A stretch of 5,119 nt of DNA from Defluviitaleaceae bacterium (GTDB lineage Bacteria > Bacillota > Clostridia > Lachnospirales > UBA5962), in the NCBI GenBank assembly GCA_009780765.1, contig WQZK01000149.1, forward strand, positions 1 through 5,119. Direction: 5' to 3'. This document shows, piece after piece, positions 1 to 4,288 of the stretch (positions are counted from its first letter, which is position 1; each line of letters starts with the position of its first letter). The translations under genes and the position numbers were made by a program. The notes beneath the pieces were generated by a model. It made no database searches and had not been told where the DNA came from. It saw nothing but the letters and a program-made list of their open reading frames with translations.

Positions 1-23
1 CGTAAGGTTTATGCATTGCTTTT

Positions 24-72
24 AACTCAATCTAATTGAGTTCTTTACTAGTCATTACCGTTTATCTAGTAA
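24..72. repeat. two adjacent inverted repeats in the TIR gene leader
   Basis: Two palindromes lie side by side upstream of the TIR gene. The first is AACTCAAT (24-31) with ATTGAGTT (35-42) around a 3-nt loop. The second is TTACTAG (45-51) with CTAGTAA (66-72) around 14 nt. Neither is followed by a T-tract, so they do not look like intrinsic terminators. They could be operator half-sites or RNA hairpins in a leader; the role is inferred only. No gene is visible in 1-191. Confidence 0.4.
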
Positions 73-142
73 CTCCTCTCTTCTTCTTCTTTAACTTTCT
101 CTACTCAGTCCTCAGTTTGCTGATGCGTAAAACAAATTTTAA

Positions 143-168
143 AAGGCATAATTATGCCTTGTTTTTTT
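143..168 (+). terminator. intrinsic terminator-like hairpin just upstream of the TIR gene
   Basis: AAGGCAT (143-149) and ATGCCTT (154-160) form a perfect 7-bp stem around an AATT loop, followed at once by G and seven Ts (162-168). This is the form of an intrinsic terminator. It ends only 10 nt before the ribosome-binding site of the TIR gene. It may end transcription of a gene to the left of the window, shielding the TIR gene from read-through, or it may be a conditional attenuator in the TIR leader. A further segment, AAAACAA (129-135), can pair with TTGTTTT (159-165) and would compete slightly with the stem. Confidence 0.65.
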
Positions 169-178
169 ATATATACTT

Positions 179-184
179 AGGAGG
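179..184 (+). promoter_or_regulatory. ribosome-binding site deciding the TIR gene start
   Basis: AGGAGG lies 7 nt before the ATG at 192. This fixes the start there rather than at the in-frame TTG at 36, whose 52 extra codons would be translated through a terminator-like hairpin and match no TIR N-terminus. Confidence 0.85.
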
Positions 185-191
185 AAAATTT

Positions 192-1202
192 ATGAAAGTA
201 TTTATAAGTTGGTCTGGTGAGGGTAGTAAAAAAATCGCAGAAACTCTCAAAAAGTGGATAAAAAATGTTATTCAATCCATCGAACCTTTTGTTTCTTCGG
301 AGGACATACAAACAGGTGAGCGTTGGAGCGAGAATATAGCAAGAGAATTAAAGGATTCAAATTTTGGAATTTTATGTGTTACTAAAGATAATTTTAAAGC
401 ACCTTGGTTATTGTTTGAAGCTGGAGCATTATCCAAAGAAATAGACAATAAATCTTTTGTAGTTCCCTTATTATTTGGTATTAAACCTTCGGATTTATCT
501 AAAAGTCCGCTTCTTCAATTTCAGTCGATTTCTTTTTCTAAGGATGAAATAAGAAAGTTAATGAATACCCTTAATGATGCAAATGGAAAAACAGTGGATA
601 ACTTAGACGAAGTATTTGAAAAATGGTATCCAGACCTTGAAAAAGATCTTGACAATATAATTTCTAGTAATCATAACGAAAATGAAAATGTAGATAAAGA
701 TATAGTTGAGAATACATCTTCAGTATTAGAGGAAATTCTTTCGCTTTCGAGAGATAATCAAAAGCTATTGAGAAATTCTGGAGGGTTTGCCGTTGAAGAG
801 TTTGAAAAAATCTTTAAAAAGTTTGACCGTGTTTTTGAACAAAGTGACAAAAATACAGACCCTAAGTTTTTTTATGATCTACTTCTATTTTCAGATAGAG
901 ATAATAAAAAAATAATAACGTACAACTTTCTTATTGCGGTTTCTTTTTTAAAAGAAGATTTTCCTTGGATTTATGATTTAGGGAAAGGGTTGTTTGATAT
1001 ACTTAGCTCTAATAAGTCGCTAAAACAGAAGGTTGAGGCAATTAAAAACTTCCAGAACATGTTAGAATATTCTCTATCACACCTTTTTGAGAAGGGCATG
1101 GCATGGCAAAAGATAGGGAAAAACAATAACTTTTGGTCGTATGATTTAATACATATTTTAGTAGACTTTAGTGATAAATTGAGTAGAGTCTACTCTCAAT
1201 AG
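192..1202 (+). CDS. TIR-domain protein, putative NAD-cleaving defence effector
   Basis: This 336-aa protein starts with a bacterial TIR domain (about residues 1-145). Visible motifs are the opening strand FISWSG (4-9), the conserved SSEDI...G..W stretch (35-45), and W72-L-L-F-E76 followed by AGALSK. In enzymatic TIR domains the glutamate of the W..xE motif cleaves NAD+, so E76 is the predicted catalytic residue. Residues about 175-195 look like a short coiled coil, and the remaining 200-336 are predicted helical, have no signal peptide or membrane segment, and match no family I recognise. TIR NADases commonly act in anti-phage systems such as Thoeris, but ThsB proteins are usually shorter and no ThsA partner is visible, so this is better called a stand-alone TIR protein. 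The gene is markedly more A+T-rich than the leftward genes, which suggests transfer. The TIR call is firm; enzymatic activity and a defence role are inferred. Confidence 0.9.
   Translation: MKVFISWSGEGSKKIAETLKKWIKNVIQSIEPFVSSEDIQTGERWSENIARELKDSNFGILCVTKDNFKAPWLLFEAGALSKEIDNKSFVVPLLFGIKPSDLSKSPLLQFQSISFSKDEIRKLMNTLNDANGKTVDNLDEVFEKWYPDLEKDLDNIISSNHNENENVDKDIVENTSSVLEEILSLSRDNQKLLRNSGGFAVEEFEKIFKKFDRVFEQSDKNTDPKFFYDLLLFSDRDNKKIITYNFLIAVSFLKEDFPWIYDLGKGLFDILSSNKSLKQKVEAIKNFQNMLEYSLSHLFEKGMAWQKIGKNNNFWSYDLIHILVDFSDKLSRVYSQ
1178..1200. repeat. palindrome at the 3' end of the TIR gene
   Basis: GAGTAGA (1181-1187) and TCTACTC (1189-1195) form a 7-bp inverted repeat with a 1-nt centre. An alternative pairing joins ATTGAG (1178-1183) with CTCAAT (1195-1200). 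It covers the last codons and touches the TAG stop. No T-tract follows, so it is not a standard terminator; it might protect the mRNA 3' end or be chance in a coding region. Confidence 0.3.
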
Positions 1203-1208
1203 AGCAGT

Positions 1209-1224
1209 AACGAAGCAGTCCATG
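1209..1224. repeat. possible degenerate end of the palindromic intergenic repeat
   Basis: These 16 bases match positions 4249-4264, the right end of the palindromic repeat near the GHL10 gene, at 14 of 16 positions. The match starts 6 bases after the TIR stop codon. It may be the remnant of a repeat copy or the border of a related element; the match is short, so chance is possible. Confidence 0.35.
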
Positions 1225-1257
1225 TTGAAATCACATTTTTCGGCATTTACTTTTGTG

Positions 1258-1348
1258 CTCTGCCTTTGGCAGAGTGGCGAAGCCACTCCAAGCAGCTTTC
1301 CTATGGAAAATCGGTCAAAGACCGCTTTCGCAAAGCGAAAGCACTTGG
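1258..1348. repeat. cluster of five tandem short-loop hairpins
   Basis: Five perfect inverted repeats, each with a 3-nt loop, follow one another almost without gaps: CTCTGCC/GGCAGAG (1258-1274), GAGTGGC/GCCACTC (1272-1288), TTTCC/GGAAA (1297-1309), CGGTC/GACCG (1312-1324) and GCTTTCGC/GCGAAAGC (1324-1342). CCAAG (1288-1292) can also pair with CTTGG (1344-1348), closing a multibranch structure around the last three. Neighbouring hairpins share bases (1272-1274 and 1324), and GCTTTC (1295-1300) could pair instead with GAAAGC (1337-1342). It could be a structured RNA, a 3' UTR of the TIR mRNA, or a dispersed palindromic repeat. The symmetry does not reveal which strand is transcribed. Confidence 0.6.
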
Positions 1349-1420
1349 TACCTTCTTGCAGTGACTACTGAATGGTTATTTTTTATTTCGACACGAGTCT
1401 AATGTAGATTTTGATTTAGA

Positions 1421-1438
1421 AAAAATGTGTGCATTTTT
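1421..1438. terminator. possible bidirectional A/T-rich terminator
   Basis: AAAAATG (1421-1427) and CATTTTT (1432-1438) form a 7-bp stem around TGTG. A-tract and T-tract lie in the stem itself, so it could act in both directions between the convergent TIR and AraC genes. The stem has only one G:C pair, so it would be weak. Confidence 0.35.
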
Positions 1439-1533
1439 CCCATATAGGATTATTCTGATAAATAGAATAACACAGTGCTTAGCAACATGCAAAAAGACGT
1501 ATTTATACATTGCCAATTAAATAGTAAGCTGCC

Positions 1534-2445
1534 CTACTCCAGCCACAGTGCCCATGTTTCCATGTAGGCGTAGCCAGCTTCAGTACCCTCTGTATCTTTA
1601 TAATAAATTTCTGCTCCAAAGGTTCCCATTTTTAGGCCTTTTTCGTTCTGCCATTTACGTGTGAAATTAAATGCTTTGTTTAGAGCGACAGAAACCAGTT
1701 CTTCAAAATTTTCAGCCTCAAATCGGCAAACTAGATATTTGCCAGCTGGTAGAGCCCAGTTTTCAAAATCTTCTAAGATTTCATCTACTTCTTTGCCAAC
1801 AAAATAAGGAAAATATCCTTCTGGTGCAGCATTATCATGATACGCTACGCCAATTTTACGCCCATCTTTTTTACTAGGGATTGTATTTTCTATTTCTACG
1901 AAAGAACGCCATACTTCGCCGAGTTCGTCTACCCCTGTAACCTCGCCATTAGGAAAAAGTCCTGCAATAGAGGCATAACGCTTTGTACCTGCAAAATTTA
2001 TAGGACTCTCAAGTGCTACTTTATTCATTTCAAGCACAAATCCATCGCTTATGAGCGGAATACCCAAATCGACTGTTGTATATTTTAACAATAAATCAGG
2101 CTTATCGAAATTTCTAAGATCGATAATATTCTCTTTATACTCAGATGGGGTTATTCCATAAGTTTCTTTAAATGCCCTTGTAAATGCTTCGTGGCTACCA
2201 AAACCATATTCCAGTGCAATATCAAGGATACGGTTTTCTGTGTTTTTTAATGCTTCACAAGCTCGTGCTAGGCGGCGTAATTTGATGTATTCTCTAACGG
2301 GCCTTTTTACAAGCTTTGAGAATAATCGTTGATAGTAGAAAACCGAAAGTGCGGCGTTTTCAGAGAGTTCTTCTATCGTAATTTCTTCACCAAGACGGCT
2401 TTCAATTATTTCTATTGTTTTTTGTATTGCTTCCCATGCATGCAT
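1534..2445 (-). CDS. AraC-family transcriptional regulator with GyrI-like effector domain
   Basis: This 303-aa regulator has an N-terminal AraC/XylS DNA-binding domain (about residues 8-105) with two helix-turn-helix units, around 25-46 and 73-94. The second carries the family signature GFGSHEAFTRAFK..YGITPSEY. The C-terminal half (about 125-303) resembles the GyrI-like or bacterial transcription activator effector-binding domain, found in regulators that bind small hydrophobic or cationic ligands. This is the Rob-like order, DNA-binding domain first. The ATG at 2445 is chosen because AAGGAGGTG (2452-2460) lies 7 nt upstream; the in-frame GTG at 2454 lies within that ribosome-binding site. 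It lies 68 bp after the threonine aldolase gene on the same strand with no clear terminator, so it may be cotranscribed with it, but a GTGGT/ACCAC palindrome just upstream also allows its own control. The family call is firm; ligand and targets are unknown. Confidence 0.92.
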   Translation of the reverse strand: MHAWEAIQKTIEIIESRLGEEITIEELSENAALSVFYYQRLFSKLVKRPVREYIKLRRLARACEALKNTENRILDIALEYGFGSHEAFTRAFKETYGITPSEYKENIIDLRNFDKPDLLLKYTTVDLGIPLISDGFVLEMNKVALESPINFAGTKRYASIAGLFPNGEVTGVDELGEVWRSFVEIENTIPSKKDGRKIGVAYHDNAAPEGYFPYFVGKEVDEILEDFENWALPAGKYLVCRFEAENFEELVSVALNKAFNFTRKWQNEKGLKMGTFGAEIYYKDTEGTEAGYAYMETWALWLE

Positions 2446-2451
2446 ATTATG

Positions 2452-2460
2452 CACCTCCTT
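2452..2460 (-). promoter_or_regulatory. ribosome-binding site deciding the AraC gene start
   Basis: On the minus strand this reads AAGGAGGTG, almost a full match to the 16S rRNA tail, 7 nt before the ATG at 2445. The upstream in-frame GTG is made of its last three bases, so it cannot be the start. Confidence 0.85.
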
Positions 2461-2476
2461 GTGGTTAGTATACCAC
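2461..2476 (-). promoter_or_regulatory. palindrome and possible -10 box upstream of the AraC gene
   Basis: GTGGT (2461-2465) and ACCAC (2472-2476) form a short inverted repeat. On the minus strand it overlaps TATACT (complement of 2467-2472), a good -10 hexamer. No good -35 box lies 16-18 nt upstream, and transcription from it would begin almost at the ribosome-binding site. It could be an operator for autoregulation; this is tentative. Confidence 0.25.
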
Positions 2477-2513
2477 TTTGGGATTAAGTTTACTTGACCA
2501 CCTCTGCCCTTTT

Positions 2514-3548
2514 TTAAAGATTTTTGATAAGCTCATCTACTTGTTCTTGAGAAGTTGCCCAGCTTGTGCAAAACCTAACTGCCGAATTGTTAGCATCCAC
2601 CGCAAGCCACTCGTAGAACGCAAATTTTTCATGTAGGTTGGCGATTTTTTCTTTTGGCAAAATCGGAAACTGCTGGTTTGTTTTAGAATCGAAAAGCATT
2701 TTATAGCCTTTTTCTTCGCACGCTTTACGTATTTTCATGGCTAAGCCAACAGCATGGTTTGCCATTTCAAAATAAAGCCCATTTTCGCCGTTTTCAAAAA
2801 GTGTTTCAAATTGGATGCCTAAAAATCTACCTTTTGCCAAAAGCCCGCCTTTTTGCTTCATCATGTATCTAAAATTTTTCTTGTATTTGTCGTTGGTAAT
2901 AACAACTGCCTCGCCGAATAACGCACCAATTTTTGTTGCTCCGATGTAAAAAACATCGGAAAGGTTTGTTATGTCTTGCAAAGATAAATCGTTGTTTTCT
3001 GAAACTAGTGCGTAGCCTAGCCTTGCTCCGTCTATAAAGAGCGGAATATTATATTTTTGGCATATTTCATAAAGAGCGGTAAGTTCGGCTTTTGTGTAGG
3101 TTGTGCCACACTCAGTTGGGTGCGAAATGTAAACCATGCCGGGTTGTACGCAGTGCTCGGCGTTTGTGTCGTTTGCGTGAGTTTCAAGCATTTCCAGCAC
3201 TTTGGCGGTTTCAAGCTTGCCATTAGATGACGGAATTGTTAAAACCTTATGCCCTGTTGCTTCTATGGCGCCTGTTTCGTGCGTGTTGATATGGCCAGTA
3301 TCGGCCGAAATAACGCCTTGGTAAGGTGCCAAGATTGACGATATAACTGTGAGGTTTGCGATTGTGCCGCCAACCATAAAATGCACGTCGATATTGTCAT
3401 TTTTGCAGATTTGTTTGATTAAATGGCGAGCGTTTTCGCAGTGTGAATCTTTAGAATAGCCCACATGTTGCTCGAGATTTGTGCTTATTAGATTTTCTAG
3501 TATTTTTGGGTTTGCACCCTCGGCGTAGTCGCATTCAAAGCGTATCAT
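2514..3548 (-). CDS. low-specificity L-threonine aldolase, PLP-dependent
   Basis: This 344-aa cytosolic enzyme belongs to the beta-eliminating lyase/threonine aldolase family (fold type I PLP enzymes), which cleaves L-threonine or allo-threonine to glycine and acetaldehyde. Visible landmarks are G60-G-T62 in the cofactor phosphate loop, the His/Glu stretch HINTHETGAIE (86-96), D173 and R176 in FIDGARLGYA (the aspartate that binds the pyridine nitrogen), the Schiff-base lysine K206 in YIGATKIGALFG, and R325 in VRFCTSW, likely substrate-carboxylate binding. Length is normal and both ends look complete. The N-terminus differs from that of E. coli LtaE, so it may be a separate clade and no symbol is assigned. 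Its ATG overlaps the TGA of the upstream unknown gene by 4 nt, and AGGAGG (3556-3561) lies 7 nt upstream within that gene's last codons, so translation is probably coupled. The activity is inferred from family. Confidence 0.93.
   Translation of the reverse strand: MIRFECDYAEGANPKILENLISTNLEQHVGYSKDSHCENARHLIKQICKNDNIDVHFMVGGTIANLTVISSILAPYQGVISADTGHINTHETGAIEATGHKVLTIPSSNGKLETAKVLEMLETHANDTNAEHCVQPGMVYISHPTECGTTYTKAELTALYEICQKYNIPLFIDGARLGYALVSENNDLSLQDITNLSDVFYIGATKIGALFGEAVVITNDKYKKNFRYMMKQKGGLLAKGRFLGIQFETLFENGENGLYFEMANHAVGLAMKIRKACEEKGYKMLFDSKTNQQFPILPKEKIANLHEKFAFYEWLAVDANNSAVRFCTSWATSQEQVDELIKNL
3545..3548 (-). other. ATGA stop/start overlap
   Basis: On the minus strand ATGA contains both the aldolase start (ATG) and the unknown gene's stop (TGA). 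The aldolase ribosome-binding site is made by the last Glu codons of the unknown gene. This is the classic arrangement for translational coupling within one mRNA. Confidence 0.85.
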
Positions 3549-4153
3549 TTTGTTTCCTCCTCTGGGGTTTTGATGAATTGAAGAAATTCTTTGCCTAAGT
3601 CAGTTACTAAGACTCTCACCTCACTCTTTAGCTGTACTTCGTATAAGAGTCCATCTGAAATCAAATTTTTTTTAATACTACTATAAAAAAGGCTATTATC
3701 TCCTCGTTTTTTAATGCCACCCATACCAATAATGTTAAAATAGCCTTTTAAAAACTTTATATGTGTTATTGTGTATTTATCAAGCAATGGAAAGAAAAAA
3801 ATTTTTTTATCTTCCGAAACGTCTTTCATTGCAAACCCGTTATAAAGGGCATTCGCGAACATAGTTCTTTTTTCTTCTGTATGTGCTTTCAATGCTCCTT
3901 CCGTAGCAATTTGCACAGCAGAAAAGAAATATTCACTTTTAAAGAGTTCTTCTAAATCTTCCATAGAGATAGTGTTTCTAATCAAGCAATTGACGATAGC
4001 TGTTATATGGCTTTTCCATTCATTAAGTCGTTTTTCTCCTCTATTTTCTACGCCTTTTTTCATAAGGTTAAAAGCTAAGCCAGCCCATGGCACAGCGGTA
4101 GTCATGGCAAGTTCAGCGGTTTCAAGTCCTATGTCTAGTATGGTTAAGTCCAT
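3545..4153 (-). CDS. uncharacterised protein with winged-helix-like C-terminus
   Basis: I cannot assign a function to this 202-aa protein. Residues 5-32 are largely hydrophobic or amphipathic (around LAMTTAVPWAGLAFNLM), but no signal peptide or clear transmembrane helix is seen. The middle (about 60-140) is helical, with the stretch EEKRTMFANALYN and then LLDKYTITHIKFLKGYF. I recall similar patterns in widespread bacterial hypothetical proteins. The end (about 153-195), with LISDGLLYE and then VTDLGKEFLQFI, resembles the wing and last helix of a winged-helix fold. The ATG at 4153 is chosen because TAAGGAGGA (4159-4167) lies 5 nt upstream. The frame stays open for 42 more codons, but those are the translation of the palindromic repeat. 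It overlaps the aldolase gene by 4 nt, pointing to shared expression. The gene is probably real; its role is unknown. Confidence 0.8.
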   Translation of the reverse strand: MDLTILDIGLETAELAMTTAVPWAGLAFNLMKKGVENRGEKRLNEWKSHITAIVNCLIRNTISMEDLEELFKSEYFFSAVQIATEGALKAHTEEKRTMFANALYNGFAMKDVSEDKKIFFFPLLDKYTITHIKFLKGYFNIIGMGGIKKRGDNSLFYSSIKKNLISDGLLYEVQLKSEVRVLVTDLGKEFLQFIKTPEEETK

Positions 4154-4158
4154 CGAAG

Positions 4159-4167
4159 TCCTCCTTA
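4159..4167 (-). promoter_or_regulatory. ribosome-binding site deciding the start of the unknown gene
   Basis: On the minus strand this reads TAAGGAGGA, 5 nt before the ATG at 4153. It begins 7 bases after the palindromic repeat ends, so the repeat lies in the leader and not in the coding region. Confidence 0.85.
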
Positions 4168-4174
4168 GGTTACT

Positions 4175-4263
4175 ATGGATTGCTTCGTCGTGCTTCGCAC
4201 TTCTCGCAATGACGGGGTCGGTGATTGTCATTGCGAGGAGTCGAAGACGACGAAGCAATCCAT
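4175..4263. repeat. 89-bp palindromic intergenic repeat (REP/MITE-like)
   Basis: The outer ends are a perfect 16-bp inverted repeat, ATGGATTGCTTCGTCG (4175-4190) with its complement at 4248-4263. An inner perfect 11-bp pair, CTCGCAATGAC (4203-4213) with GTCATTGCGAG (4227-4237), surrounds a 13-nt loop. The arms between them pair imperfectly. The motif of CATTGCGAG and GACGAAGCAATCC resembles palindromic intergenic repeats that I recall from genomes of several unrelated bacteria. It is more G+C-rich than its surroundings and carries no gene. Transcribed leftward, it would fold into a long hairpin just upstream of the unknown gene's ribosome-binding site and could act as an mRNA processing or partial termination site after the GHL10 gene. 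Confidence 0.85.
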
Positions 4264-4288
4264 GTAATACGCTAATCAAAAAACATGC

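Larger units (their letters stand above)
1203..1533. other. non-coding region between the convergent TIR and AraC genes
   Basis: No plausible coding region is seen in these 331 bp. From left to right it holds a 16-bp stretch resembling the end of the palindromic repeat found at 4175-4263, a dense cluster of five short hairpins (1258-1342), a T-rich stretch (1376-1387), an A/T-rich hairpin that could serve as a bidirectional terminator (1421-1438), and a further weak inverted repeat, TTATTCT (1450-1456) with AGAATAA (1464-1470). The last 60 bases before the AraC stop show nothing notable. Confidence 0.6.

Noticed and set aside
117..145. Possible promoter TTGCTG (117-122), 17 nt, TAAAAG (140-145) for the TIR gene
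   Set aside because: The -10 match is poor, and transcription from it would start within the terminator-like hairpin; too weak to annotate.
36..191. In-frame TTG at 36 giving the TIR protein 52 extra N-terminal residues with a hydrophobic start
   Set aside because: A strong ribosome-binding site precedes the ATG at 192, the TIR domain begins right there, and the extension would run through a terminator-like hairpin and a pyrimidine tract.
192..1202. Thoeris ThsB call for the TIR gene
   Set aside because: No ThsA-like gene is in the window, and the protein has a long extra C-terminal region that ThsB proteins usually lack. The window's left edge is close, so a partner further left cannot be excluded.
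1258..1348. CRISPR array or tRNA as explanation of the hairpin cluster
   Set aside because: The hairpins are all different in sequence with no direct repeat and spacer pattern, and no tRNA T-loop or anticodon arm arrangement can be drawn.
1671..2088. Two plus-strand open frames inside the AraC gene
   Set aside because: They are antisense to a clear AraC-family protein, have no domain likeness and lack ribosome-binding sites.
2446..2454. GTG at 2454 as start of the AraC gene
   Set aside because: The GTG overlaps the ribosome-binding site itself; the ATG at 2445 has correct spacing.
3032..3223. Minus-strand 63-codon frame within the aldolase gene
   Set aside because: It is an out-of-frame shadow of a complete, conserved enzyme.
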